From positions 141,560,308 to 141,624,307 of the forward strand of contig NC_135717.1 of NCBI RefSeq assembly GCF_964656455.1: DNA of 64,000 nucleotides, given 5' to 3'. This DNA is from Halichoerus grypus (lineage: Eukaryota; Chordata; Mammalia; Carnivora; Phocidae). The notes under the pieces were generated by a model. It saw only the letters and a program-made list of their open reading frames with translations, did not search any database and had not been told where the DNA came from. A program made the translations under genes and the position numbers. Below are positions 11,701 to 26,356 of this stretch, piece by piece; the first letter of the stretch is position 1, and the number at the start of each line of letters is the position of its first letter.

Positions 11701-14700
11701 GGAACCCTTTCCTACTGTTAACAGTTCGTAAGCACCAACCCAGGGAAAAAAGATAAAACACTAATTCTTGCATGATATACAGGTAGTTAACCTATTTTAT
11801 TTTGTCACTTAACTTTTGTACTTTTTACAGTAAAATTATAAATTATAACTCATAGAACTTAAAAATGGTTACAATTATAATAGTTGTTTCTAAGTAAATG
11901 ATAAATATCTTGCATTTCTTATTTGTTTCAATGCTTGATCTTCAACCTGAAAATTTTTAGTATCTATTTCAAAACCAATATTTATATTCATTAGTAAATT
12001 TAGCAAATATTTATTGAGTATTTATTATGTATCTGGTATTATTCTCAGAACAGGGAATACAGTTTTAAATAAAATGAAGACTCCTGTCTTTACATTCTGG
12101 ACAGACAATGAACAATGAGGATCATAAATAAATTTATTATAAGACATATTAAAGTCTGATAAGAGCAATGGAGAAAAAAAGTAGAATGGAGTGCAGAGGA
12201 TGTAGAAGGGGGAAGGCAGAAGTGAGGAAGTTGGAGCTTTTGATTTTAAATAGGATGATGTCTTAGTCTGCTTAGTCTAGCATAACAAATTACCATATAG
12301 GCTGTGTGGCTTAAACAACAGAAATTTTGCTCACAGTTCTGGATGCTAGAAGTCTAAGAACCAAGTTCCAGTAAGTTTGTTATGTGGTGAGGGCTCTCTT
12401 CCTGGCTGGCAGAAGGCCTCCTTCTTGCTGTGTTCTTGTAGGACCTTTCCTCAGTACATGTGCACAGAGGGAGAGAGCTAGCTTTCTGGTGTCTCTTGTT
12501 ATAAGAATACTAAGTCTTTTGGATTGGGGCCCAGCCCTTATGACCTCATTTAATGTTAGTTACTTCCTAATTCCAAATACAGTCACACTGAGAGGCTAGG
12601 GCGTCAACATAAGAATTTTGGAGGGACACGTGTATTTGGTCCGTTTGGGCTTCATTGAGAAGGTGATATTTGAGCAAACTCTTGAAGGTTATGAAGTGGC
12701 TACTCAGACAGATACACAAGAGAAATACCTTTCCAAGCACAAGGAGAAGCTGGTGCAAATGCCCCATGACCTGGTATGTTCCAAGAGCAACAGGGAGGCC
12801 AGTCTGGCTCCAGCGGAGTGAGGAAGGTGGAAATTGAAGGGGAAGTCAGAGAGATAACAGGGAGTCAGAGAGTTAATGAGGGACCAGATCACAGAGGCCA
12901 TTGGAAGGACTTTGGCTTTTCCCTGTGAGAGATGAGGAGGATTTTAAGTAGAAAGGTAATATTTTAAAAAGGATTACTCTTCCTGCTATTAAAAATAGAT
13001 GGGAAGAGGACAAGGGTGACTACAAGAAGACTTGTTAGGTGTCTATACAATAATTCATGCAAAACAGTGTGGTGGCCTGGCTCAGGATCCTGGCAGCAGA
13101 GGGGATGAAAAATGAATACAGCATACACAAAGTTTTGAATAGTATAATGAACCCCCAAATACTTACTAATTAAATGTAATAATTTTTAACATTGTGTTAC
13201 ATTTGTTTTATTTATGCATTTGTTCTTTTATTTCTGAAGTATTTTAAAGTAAATCACACAAAGCATTATATTCCACTATTTAGTATGTTTCTCTAATAAG
13301 AACATTTCTATTGTCACAGTTAAATAAAATTAATGATAAATCCTTAATATTATATAATACTCTATATAAATCATCTTCTGTTTTTTTTTTCTGCATAGTA
13401 TGTCTGAATCAGGACCCAATAAGAGGTTCATATATTATTTTTATTGTTGTGTCTCTTACTCTCTTTTATTCTTCCTCTTTTTTCCCCCTATGCCATAGAT
13501 TCATTAAGGCAAACACATGAGTTGTTCTATAGGAGGTCCCATATTCTGAATCTGTTTGATTGCTTTCTCTTGGTATGATTTAATTTTTTTTCTCCTTCTT
13601 TTTTTTTTTTTTTTTTTTTTAAAGATTTTATTTATTTATTTGACAGAGAGAGAGACAGCGAGAGCAGGAACACAAGCAGGGGGAGTGGGAGAGGGAGAAG
13701 CAGGCTTCCTGTGGAGCAGGGAGCCCGATGTGGGGCTCGATCCCAGGACCCTGGGATCATGACCTGAGCCGAAGGCAGACGCTTAACGACTGAGCCACCC
13801 AGGCGCCCCTTTTTCTCCTTCTTTTACTTCTTATAAATTAGAAATAAGATCTAAAGGTTTGAATATTCACAATTAACATTTTCAGCAAGGGTGTTTTGCA
13901 GGTGTTGCTGCCTAGATTAAAACACCTCTCATCAGGAGGCATATAACATCTGGTTGTCACATTTCAATGATGTTAAAATTGATCAGTGAGTTTTAGTTGT
14001 CATAACAGCATGATCCTTCATTGGAAAGTTGGTTTTTCCCCCCCTTGTTATAACTAGCAAATAATCTGTAGGATGATAGTCTAGTGTCCTGTTGATATCT
14101 GATTCCCTGTCAACCTTCCTTTTTATCATTGAGGATAGATTTATGCTTGTTACCTAAATCAATTATTTTATTAGGAGTGAAAAACTAATTTCTAATTGTA
14201 TTATTCCTTCCACACTTATTAAATGGAACTCTCCTCTAAAGAAGTGCTTTATTGCCTTGAGTAAGACTATTTTTTTAATTCATAAAGTACAGTTCATATG
14301 AGAAAGCTAGGAAAAAATGCTTAATTTTTTCCCTTTAATTACAGATTTTTAAAATAAGAAAATGGCAGTCTGGCTATAGCCAGTGCTTACAAATTAAAAG
14401 TTTGTATATTTTTTATTTCTCTTTCATTGAATAATACTAGAACTTGTGGCTTTTTATATATTGAATCTATTTCCACCAATTTCAGTTTTTATTCATCATA
14501 AAATTTAAGCTGTTCCCTCTTTGACCAGTAGGAACTTCTGCAAGATGATCCTTTCTTCTTTCCATACCATTAGACTTTGATAGCTTCTTAGCTCTCTGGC
14601 CCCTCTAGATGTCCCAAATTCCTTTTGTTTTCTAATCACACTTTGGAATTACTATCTCTCCAAGTTTCCCTAGTTTCTTTTAAAGAAAAGTATGTGTATC

Positions 14701-17700
14701 TTGAAGATAGAGGCAACAAGATTTCCTAGGAGATTGTGGATGTGTTCTATGAGAGAAAGAGAGTCAAATATGACTGCAGAGTTTTTGGACTGAGCAACTA
14801 GATCAATGAAGTTGTCATTAACTAAGAGGTAGAAAGATGCAGTTGAAAGGAAGGAATTATAGGAGTTCAGCTTTGGATATGATTTTGAAATTTTAATTAT
14901 AGTTCTAAATAAAGATATTTAGTTAGCAAGTGGATATTCACGTCTGGAGTTCGATAGATAGCAATTAAGTAGTCATCATCTAAAGATGAAAATTAAAACC
15001 ACGAGACTGCATGGGCTCACTAAGGTGGTGAGTTTAGATAGCAAAAAGAAGAGGTCCAAGGGCTGAGCCCCGATTTAGAAGATCTAGGAGAAGAAGGGGA
15101 ACAAACATATATGTACACTTTCTTAGCATTCTTGAGAAACATTCCAAGAAAATATTTTTCTGTGTTTTGAGACCCAAGTAGTATTTCCTAATAATAATCA
15201 ATAATAATGTTCTTTGTCCTCTTCAGGTGAAGGACTTTCTGAAAGAACTGTAGAAATTATTCTCTCAGTCACTCTGTGTATCCTTTCGATCATTCTTCTT
15301 GGGACAGCTATTTTTGCATTTGCAAGGTAAGATTTATCTATACTCACTTTCCTAAGATGCTTTATGGACATTATTCAGTCATTGTGCAATCAGGAGACAG
15401 AAGCCACAATAATAGTCACTTGAATGGGGAGTATTTAATTAAAAAAAAATTGCTAACTAGTAGAAATAGTTAACAACTATAAGGGGTTAAAGAACTCTAA
15501 AGGGTCCAGAAGTAGCAAGCACAACAAAACGGCTGCTCTCTCAAGGCTGAGGAAGAATGGACAATAAAGGAACTAAGAACCAGAAGAAGTCTCACTCCAA
15601 AAGTTTGACATGGAATGTCTACCACAGGCACATGCAGCCGGTCACCTATCAGCGGGCAAAGAAGATGACAGAGGGAAGGGGCTGGAGTTGTTCTGTAGAA
15701 GCTAATCATCATTAATTGAGGATAGGCAGGCTGGAATTGGTCTGTAGAAACAGCCCATTTTGCTGAATAGTGTGGGGGTGCTGAGCTACTGGAATTGTTC
15801 ACCAATGGGAAGAGCATCCACTTTGGAGGCAGCTAGCACTCATCCAGGTGGGCTGCTGGGCTTCCACATGAATAATAATCATGCAGCACTGGAACATACC
15901 AGGGAAGTATCTCCCTGTCCCTCTGGCCTTGAAGGTCACTGTGGTATCCTCTGTTGACAAAGCTGAGCATCCCAGCAGCCGGCAAAGGGGAAGTATAGAG
16001 TCTAGCTCCAATATCACAGAGCAGGGCAAAGAAGAGCAGGTTTGTTTTGTTTTGTTTTAATTTTATTATGTTATGTTAATCCCCATACATTACATCATTA
16101 GTTTTTGATGTAGTGTTCCATGATTCATTGTTTGTGTATAACACCCAGTGCTCCATTCAGTACGTGCCCTCTTTAATACCCATCACCAGGCTAACCCATC
16201 CCCCCACCCCTCCCTTCTAGAACCCTCAGTTTGTTTTTCAGAGTCCATCGTCTCTCATGGTTCATCTCCCCCTCCGATTTCGCCCCCTTCATTCTTCCCC
16301 TCCTGCTATCTTCTTCTTCTTCTTCTTCTTCTTTTTTTTAACATATGTTGTATTATTTGTTTCAGAGGTACAGATCTATGATTCAACAGTCTTGCACAAT
16401 TCACAGCGCTCACCATAGCACATACCCTCCCCAATGAGCAGGTTTAAAACTGAGAGATAATAAAGTGATAACACAAAAGCAGAAGGTTTTCTCGGATTTC
16501 TGCACTTTAAAAAATAATTTAAAATTCTGATAGGTTTAATGAAAAATATTTTAATCAGGTCTAAATCTTAAAGTTTATACAGAAGAGATCATTTTTACAA
16601 TCAGGACAACACTTTGAAGATGTCCAACTTCCATACATGGTGGGCCCCTTCTTCCTGTTTACTTTACCAACAAGTCTGTACTTCATTTTCCAAGGGTCCC
16701 TTTAAATTCCCAGTATCAGGGGCGCCTGGGTGGCTCAGTTGGTTAAGCAACTGCCTTCGGCTCAGGTCATGATCCTGGAGTCCCGGGATTGAGTCCCACA
16801 GAAGCAGGGAGTCTGCTTCTCCCTCTGATCCTCCCCCCTCTCATGCTCTCTGTCTCCCATTCTCTCTCTCAGATAAATAAATAAAAAATCTTTAAAAAAA
16901 AAAAAAAAGAAATCTAAAAAAAATAAAATAAAATAATAATAATAATAAATTCCCAGTATCAGCCTCCTAATTCCCTTCCTGTTTACAGGGTCTCAGGGGA
17001 AATCTTAGTTGTGGTCCTAAAATCTGGCTTCATAAAGTAGATTTCTGAGTTAAAGGGACCTTATATTTGCAAAGGTAACCACAACACTAATTTCCTAAGT
17101 AGCTCAGTAGGCTCTTTTTATTTTATCTGAAGAAGGTAGTCCCGTATTCTGTATGCCATGCATCATCTCTTTCACCTTGAATCTCTTAAATCATCATTTT
17201 GATGGATAATTTGAAGAGCTGTTGAAACAAGTATTTTTCTTATGCTGCATACTGTTCTCAGATTCCGCCGAGAGATAGTGAGAGAAAGTCATTATTCTAG
17301 GCATTTTTAGGGATAGATTGTTTAAGATATCTTCCTTGTCCCTGAAGGGCATGCTTTGGCCATATTCATATTGTTCCTTGCTCTAAAAGCTTTTCTGATT
17401 TTCATCTCCTTACAGGATAAACTCCTTATGTGGACAAGAAGTTCTCCCCTCTTATTCCCTACAACCTCCTGACATACTTCTCTTTGGCCAAATGGGTCTC
17501 TTCTCACCTGAACGTTCCTTAGGCTTTTCTACAACTCTGCTTTTATACGGTCAATCAGAAATGTGCTTCCTCCTCCTTCTCGTTCTGGAACACTCAAATC
17601 AGATCTCACTTTTTTACTTCCTGACAATACTAGTAGTTGTCCTATGAATTGGAATTTGGAATTTTTATCTTTTTATTGCTTTTTCTACATTTAGATCTTG

Positions 17701-20700
17701 CTTCTCAACTAAACTGTAATGTTCTTAGATAGGAACCATATTTTATACTTTCTTTTCCATCCTTAATACATAATTCATATTACATAATAATTGTTTGAAA
17801 TGTAAAAGATAGAATAGCTAATATCACTTTGTAATTACCATACTATGTCATAGAAAAATAAGCATGTAAATGGCTTAAAAATGAAAGGACTTGGATTTGA
17901 TTCTCAGATTCATGTGATTTTTATTTTTGAACTTGAATTTTCTGAATATAAATAAAGATAACATTATATGCTGTACAATATTTTTATAAAAAGCCTATGA
18001 GACAATTTAAAACATATTTCTATGCATTTTCATGAATGTAGAAATGTCTCATGTATATAAAACAATGGAACATGGTCTTTTACTGCTGGTGCTGATAGCA
18101 ATGAGCTGGTTCCACTTCGGCATACTTTCTCTTTATGACAAATCTAGAGACAGCTATCGGGAGGAAAAACAAGCTCATAGCTTCAATTTCATTTGCCTTG
18201 TAGTTTAAGTTTGCCAGTGGCCCAGGCCTTGATCAACTGATTCTCATTAAAATTTGAAACTTCAACAAAGCAACATCTTAAAGGAATATAGTAGAATTAG
18301 GTTTTATGGAATTAAAACAGGAAAAATAAGCTGAGTACCTATAAATTTGCGCCATATTCAGAGATGTGACCCCAACAAAGAAATTATTTGACTGATATCT
18401 AAAAACAAAAGGAAACTTAATTTTATATGCTTTCTATGGTATTTCCTTTTTGGACTTTACTACACTTATTTTAGAATTCGACAGAAGCAGAAAGAAGGTG
18501 GCACATACTCTCCTCGAGACGCAGAAATTATTGACACTAAATTCAAGCTGGATCAGCTCATCACTGTGGCAGACCTGGAACTGAAGGACGAGAGATTAAC
18601 GCGGTGAGCACACTCCTCTTGGCGAACAGTGGTTCAGAGGGCCTGGAGCCATGACCCTATTCTGACCTATGCTTGTTGGAAGTGTTTGTGGGGCTCCTAT
18701 TTACACAGGTCATAGAGATCTTCTTTCAAAGAGTGACCTCCATCTTCTGCACACTTCTCACTGGTGCTCGGAGAATCACTTAATCTTCCTCATGCTTTGG
18801 GTTCAATATGAACCTCGGACTGTAACGTTCAACCAAGCTCTTTTTTTTTTCCTGAGACAAATATTTTTACACGTTAAACCTTTAAAATCATGTTTAATAA
18901 TTCACTTCATATGATAGATTTCTTTTACATTGGATTTTCTGGAAGTGTCCATATTTTTAATCACAAGTTTAATTAAATTTGTAACGACTTGATATTGTTT
19001 ATATCATTTTTATAAAAGCCTCATAGCTCCTTATTTTAGTATGAAATTACATTAAAAATCTAACTTGTGTATTAACACTTTATTTTTTAATTGCTTAGTA
19101 TTTAAAAATTAAATACAAAGTAAAAAATTACCTTTGGGAAGAAAAGCATGTCATCAGTATGTATTAGAAATAGTAAAGGTGCTTAATTTTAAAGAGTAAG
19201 TATTTTAAGTCCTTTTGAAATCATTATAAATCATTCAAAATGTTGACACATTTGAAAAACTTGTCTATTAAGATAATTCATCAAATTCGTAATAAAAACT
19301 GTCATCAGGCCATCATAACAAGTTTAGATTCTTATAAGATGCAATATTTTGTGATGCTTATAAGCACATGACAGTTTTTACAAAGTACATGAACAACTCT
19401 GCTAGGCTTTAAAAAATTATTATTAACTCTGGAAATACGCCATGAAAGTTCTTGAACTTAAAAAGGAATTGTTTATAGTTGTCATTTAGCAAAGCTGCTC
19501 TTTACCTAATAGATTGACTTTGAAAGAGTATTTCCAGCATGCCTAAAAATATCAAATATGTGTTACAGAGGGAAGTGTCATCTGATAAGCAGGGGCCTTC
19601 CAAATACTGCAAAATGAAAGTCATTCAGTGTTATCACTAAATTACAAGGAAATTTGTTCTGTTAAAGAGGTAAACTTACTCTTTATATTTAGATATTTAC
19701 CTTTGTTTATATTCTAATAGAGGTTGTTTCTATGGATACAACAAAATGGATAGTATTCCAAAGACCATATGGAAGAAGGTTATCTATTATCCAGGACATA
19801 GTTTTCCACATTAGAAATGTTATGTATGAAAGAGCAATAGATTTGCAGGGTAACCTGCCAAAGTTAACCACATCTTAGGAGCAATAGAGCATTCCAATAT
19901 TAGGCTATGTCTTGGTCCTTAAAAGGGTCATCCTGCGTAGTAAAAGGAAGTTTCTTCTCCTTTCCCCCTGCGGGCCAACTGAATTTCTGTAGTATTCTCT
20001 CAACTCCCTTTCTCATTGTTTGTACCACCTCCACAGGCCTGGAGTCTCAGTGTCTTCTAACACCCAAAAGTACAAGAGACAACACGTCAAATCTCTCAGT
20101 GCAATTAATTTTAGTTGTTTGAACAATTTAGTTGAATCTGTTCATACTAAAATGTTCTAAGTGTCCAAACACTTATAGGGGCAGTTTTTTAAAAGAATCT
20201 TTATTAATATCCCAAAAGTCCTTAGTAAGTAGATCTTTAGGAAGAGATATGACGTAACAAAGTGAAAAAAGCCAGTCAGTATTAAAGTGCTCTTTATCAA
20301 GGAGGTTATCATTCTAGGCAGGCTGTGCTGAGGTTAGATTCCCTAAGCTCTGTGTGTTTTCACAGCTTGCCCTTTCCTGCACTTCTGAACACAGCCATTA
20401 TCTAAAAGCTGGAAGATTTTTTTTTTAACAATGACTGTCATGGCAGCTAATGGAAAAGGTGGATAAGGACTGCATAGATTGTTTATTATTGGTTTTTCAT
20501 AAATCAGGGACTGCCTTATTTAATCTTGATTCCTAATTATTTCTTTTCCTGCTTCCGTGTTTATTTATGTATATGTGGATTTATTTGTAAAATGATGTAT
20601 AAGTGTCTTTCAGGTATATTTCAAATAATATTTATTTTTGCACATAGGTCATAAGTATATATTACCCCCAATAATAGTAAAGTTGGAAATTTTAGTTTCT

Positions 20701-22926
20701 ATGATTTTTATTTTCTCACTTTTTGATATGATTCCAGCATTCATGACTGTGAAACATCCGTATTTGTAATTCCAGTGGCACATAATAATATGCTTTGCTT
20801 GATTATTACAGAAATTTATTAAAATAACTATCAAGTGGTTTGAGTACTAACTCTTCACTACAGAGATCTGTCTCCAGATTTACTATTTATTGAAGGTTTT
20901 TCATGTGAATAAGGTCAGTAATACAGTAGAAATTAAGTCTAGAAGAAATGGTAACTAACAGATCCATAATTAGTCATGTGCACATATACGAGGGGCCATC
21001 CTTCAGTGAAGCTCTCAAGCCCTTCACTTGTCTTGAGGTGCTGGAAGATCTAAATCTATTAAAAGGCATATAGGGCATGAGAGTAGAACCAGAGACTGAT
21101 AGTAGATTCTGAGAGTAAAGAATCAGGGAGTTTGAGTTAGTTTTTAAATTGTTGAATAACTTACGTCATATGTCTTTGTTATTTGCAAGAGAGAACTTAG
21201 GTGATTTCCTTTAAATCTACCCACCTAATATATGCTCTTTCTACCTGAGGCTTAGGCATGTTCTTTTCCTTCCAACATGCCCACTTTCTTCATGCATATT
21301 GGACTAGCAGTTTTCCTCAGTGTTGTATGTCTTGACATGTCCATAAGAGAAGTGATAAAAGAAGAAGATTTAATCAATAATTAAAATATTAATTTTAGGG
21401 AGTTATCTAGTTAACAAAAGTTATTATGATGCTTGTACTAAATCCTGTCAAGGACTTGGAATTTTATAGTTAAGAAATTATTCATTTTATGACATGTGCC
21501 TGTATATTTATTTACGTGTTAAGATTCATCCTGTAAATTTTGTGTGTGTAAACTCTTATTATTTAATTATATTTTACCTTGTTTCACAAAGGATCTAAAG
21601 AAGAATTCTCTCACATTGTAATTTTTCTTCCTGAAGAACAAAACTCAAATGAAGATTTAGTACTCTGGAAAAAAAAAAAAAAAAAAGATTGAGTACTCTG
21701 TAACTCCATGAGAACATTCAGGATAGGCCAAGATAATGTTTTCATTTCCTATTTGGAATGATAATTATACCATTTCCTTATGCACATTTTATATTTAAGT
21801 TTAGACAATGCACGATGTATTTCTTAGGGAGGGTATTTAATATTTTGGGCTCATCTCTTCCACATTCACCAGATTAGAAAATCACCCTTGGGGTTTTAAA
21901 GAAATGAACAAAACAACATTTTGTGATGGCTCCTTTGAAACACAACCACTTAGCCCAAGGAAGTGAGAAAGGTTTCCAGGAGGAAATATTGGCAAGATTA
22001 GCAAACACTCAGGTAAAACAGACCTGTCTCTTCAAGATTGCTGAGACCAGCTGGCCCTATGGATTGCTTTAACTAATTTAACTGCACACAAACTACCTTC
22101 CCAAGAGAGTTATAACACTTAAAATTAAATAACCTAACAGAAGGTTCACAAGTTAAATATTCTATTTGCTAAAAATGTTTATTTTTCACTGTCTCCTTAC
22201 CAGACTTAATTAAGTTATAGTAGGTTCCCCATCTCCAATCTCCCCCACCCCCCCACCCCCACCCAGGTGACTAAATCAGAAAAAAAAAACAACACACAGT
22301 AGAATAACATTAATCAATGTTACTAATCTTCTTACTTGACCCTCAATTTCTTCCAAACCTCAATTATCCCCCCAAATTTTGTGCATCATTCCATATTAAT
22401 TCTCTTGCCTATTTTAGTTGAGTGAATGTAATGGTGCATTAATTAGACTCAAGGCCCAATCCAGTAATCATGAATGGAATTAAAATCCTCAAGAAAGCAA
22501 ACAGTTGAATTGCTTTCTTTCTTCAATAACTTTAGAAGTGTGCAAGTTGAATTTTCGTTAAATGTACTTGTCTTCAGGAAGCTCTTGTAAACTTTAAATC
22601 AGAATACTACATTTGGAATTATTATTGTTATTTACAATCTTTATAAAATTAAAAAATCATCCCAATCTACTTTCACATAGAGGGCTTGCTAATATAAATA
22701 ATTGCTACTGTTTTTGAGCAATTACTGTGTGTTAACTCTGTGTGTAATGATCTCACTTAACTCTTTCAATCCTTTTGTGGTAGATATTTTTATCCCCATT
22801 TTACAGTTGAAAAACAAAAGATGCTTAGAGAATTTAAGTAACTGTCCAAGGTGGTACATCTAGTAAACAGGACAGCCATGATGCTAGCCTGCGTGCGTTG
22901 GATTCAGAGATAAGATACACCTGTAC

Positions 22927-22968
<42 letters not shown>

Positions 22969-25900
22969 CTCAGAAGCTTACTAGATGAGATCAATATAAC
23001 CCCTTTTAAAAAGACAAGACCCTATGGGATCCTTCTTGAAGCAGCTTTTCCTATGCAGAGAAATGATTCTAAGGGAAGAACTGCTTTTTTTGAATTCTTT
23101 GTTCTTTAGTGACATGGGACAAAGGAGTGATGGCATTTTAGTATAGGTTCAAACTTCAGAAACTGAAAAATCTTTAGTAGTGCAAGTCTTATTGTACCTT
23201 CAATAAGAATACATAATATTTGATACATGAAATTCTATGTAAAATCATTAGCATTTTAATCGCCATCAATTCTTTGACAGGTTCTAGCCATGGATTTTAC
23301 TTCTCTCTTAAACCATTTTGCAAACAATGGCAAAAATACATGAATCCAGATAAGAAATGTCTGACAAATATGTGAATTCCAGACAAGTGTCCTGAAGTAG
23401 GATGAAGCTCAAGATATTTAATGCTCGTGTTCTTGTAGTAGCAAAAAATAATCCAGTGTGTTTGTGTACTAAATAAATAATGAATCTTTACTTCCAGATA
23501 TTCTTCATTTTTCTTTAGACGCAAGGAGATTTTTGTCATCCAGTAAGTTACTGTGGTGATGCGGAGCTCTGTTGTGATGGTTTTCATCTTGTCAGGTGGT
23601 GTGCTCTATATTTTTAAATACACTATATTGAGCGTTTTGTTGTTTAACGTGCTATTTTTTTCCAAAGCCAAAAAACCCCAAAAAAGCCCTATGCTTTCTA
23701 CTTACAATATGTCCTCTGTAATTTGCATGCTATTGATATGGTAAAGTTAACCTTATCAAAATGCACATTGACTCATAATGTGCATGTCCTGAGAATTTGC
23801 TGTGTTCTCATGTTGTGTTAGCTTTGACAGTAAAATAAGTTTCCACCTAGATTTCTTCACATGCATCTTGTCTTATTACATGATACAAAGCTGAGTTCTC
23901 CATCTGACAGATGGAGTCTGGGTCCACACTTCACACAAGCTCATTTCAACTACTGCAGGTGGTAATCTGTAAGGACCAAGATGATGAAATTTCCTGTTCT
24001 CTGCCTCTGGGGCATACACAGAGTGACACAGTTCATAGTATCTGTACTTCTGCCCTAATCAATGGGTAGCTAACTGTGCATGTTTTCAGGCACTCCTCTG
24101 ATGTTCGGAAATGTCATTTATATGCTAGCACAAAAATTGCTTTGTGCCTTCTGAAGGTAGCATAACAAAATGTCAGCATTACCGGGGACCCCAGCAACAG
24201 ATTGAATGCCTCAGAGATAATCAGTTTCTTCATGCAAAGAATATGAATGGAGGCAAAGAACGAAAATGCATTTGATTTCAAAATCCCAAATCTATGACAG
24301 AGGAGTCAGTCTCCATGAGCCACAGGGGTGGATGGGGCCAAGGCTCCCGACATTCTCATTGATCATGAATAGTAGTAGTCAGCATGATTAAAACAGTGGA
24401 AGCCAGGACTATTTCTACTCTAATCATATTTAGCATTTTGGAATCATCGGTAAACTTGTTTTGCTTCCTGTGAACTAATTGCCAAGTTTCCACTGACAGA
24501 ATTAAAATAGTTTTATAAAAATACATTTTCCTCAAAGGACCTGCTTGATCAGATTCTGTTGTCAAACTAAAGACTCTGTTGAGCTAAAGATTTAAGTGAT
24601 CACATCACACATAAAATATCCATTTCCAACCAGCACTCAAAGCTGACCTCTCAGCATTCCAGACTCACAACGGGTCTGGTGGAGCAGCTCTGCCAAGTAT
24701 CTTTCTTTGTCATCGTTAAACAGAATTCTTTTACTTTTTTCTTTCTTTTTTTTTTTTTTGCTTTATGCCATTAGTGCCTCAGAAAAATCCTTCCATTTTT
24801 ACCTCATGTTTCTCCTCGAGCACCACATTTTCTCTCTTCGAATTAGTCAGTAGTGTCCCTGTTTAGTCAGAGGTCTTACTTCGATAGAGCTCAGCTTAAT
24901 GGTTTGGATTCATGAGAACCTTTATAGAACACCTGTACATAAATCCTATTTGTTAAGGTAGATGTAGTCTTCCTCCAAATTTAGTTTTCCAAGGTTACCT
25001 TCTAACCCCTAACTGAGGTAATTAAGTGTTTACTAGATGAGATAGTGAATAGTTAATAGTTCGGGCTCGAAGCACTTCTTTTTAGATGATAGCACGTCAT
25101 CTGTGTCCTCTTCATTCCATCCTCACCGAGAGCCTGTGCCCCATCTCTTCACACAGCTATCAGCAGTTTCTTCATCTTCTCTTCCTACTCCTTCTGCCCT
25201 CTTGCCCAAGGTAGCTAAGCCTGTGCCCCTCGCTGTAATTTAGGATATGTGGTTGACAAAATAAAACATCTGTCAGGAATTTGTTTTCAAATGTGCTAAT
25301 GTGGAGAGGCTTAGTAATAATGAAAATTCAACTCTTGCCACCTCGGGAATCTTCTCTTACCTCTTTGACATCAGCAAGAATGTTGCTTTTCCTTATTAAT
25401 CTAAATGTCCATTTTACTTCGTTTGGGTAAAAGAAGTATCAGTCGGACCCTACCAAGTGCCAAGCACTGTTCGGGGCACTGGAAATTCTGTGATTAAAAT
25501 GGAAGGGGCATTGCCTCCAAAGAGCTGCCCTTCAAATAGCTAAGCTCCTTTTAAACTTACTTGTCTTTACAGGAAATATACTGAGAAAGTACTTAGGACA
25601 GCACTTACGAATTGATTGTTTTTCTAGTTAAATAAGAAAAATATTACATTACTTACCTATTGAGGTGGTATGTTTACCTTATAAGGTGAAGTTTTAGAGT
25701 CAGCTCTACAGTACCAGCTATCAGGATAATATTTTTTAACTTTGTTTTACAGTTTTATTGAGAAATAACTGACATACATCACTGTGTAAGTTTAAGGTAT
25801 ATAGCATGATGGTTTGATTTACATATATTGTGAAGTAATTACCACAGTAGGTTCAGCTAACAAACATTTTTTTCATATAAATACAAAAAAAAATGAAGAA

Positions 25901-26304
25901 AAGAAAAAATGAAAAAAAAAATGTTCTCCTTATGATGAGAACTCTTAGGATCTATTTTCTTAACAACTTTCAAATATACCATACAGCAGTGTTAACCATA
26001 GTCATTATGTTGTACATTACATCCCTAGTACTTATTTACCTTAATACTGGAAGTTTATACCTTTTATCCACCTTCCTCCAATACCCCCTCCCTCTGCCCT
26101 CCACCTCTGCTAACCACAAAGCTGATTTCTTTCTCTATGAATTTGTGTTTGCTTGTTTGTGTTTTAGATTCCACATATAAGTGAGATCATACAGTATTTG
26201 TCCTTTTCTGTCTGACTTATTTCACTTAGCATAATGCCTTCAAGCCCATCCATGTTGTTGCAAATGGTAGGATTTCCTCTTTTTGTGGCCAAATAATATT
26301 CCTT

Positions 26305-26356
<52 letters not shown>

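Larger units (their letters stand above)
5321..15226 (+). other. PTPRQ intron, 9.9 kb
   Basis: It carries MER5A (5912-6118), MIRs, three antisense CAN SINEs (9686, 10497, 13603) and two stretches of antisense L2 (11990-13110, 14690-15110). About 7000-8400 holds weak, broken ORF-like blocks of unknown origin. 8400-9400 has nothing I can name. Confidence 0.8.
15327..18474 (+). other. PTPRQ intron, 3.1 kb
   Basis: It contains an antisense L1 3' end (16044-16435), a sense CAN SINE (16719-16946) and an L2-like tail (about 17520-17825). The short frames at 15497-16029 are not supported as genes. Confidence 0.8.

Noticed and set aside
13556..13762. 68-codon frame with a hydrophobic start and a Gly/Glu-rich end.
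   Set aside because: This is the translation of an antisense CAN SINE. The same peptide pattern recurs at 27959, 28204, 28806 and 57397.
15497..16029. Overlapping minus-strand frames of 76-106 codons.
   Set aside because: No homologue recognised; the sequence is intronic with no coding signature.
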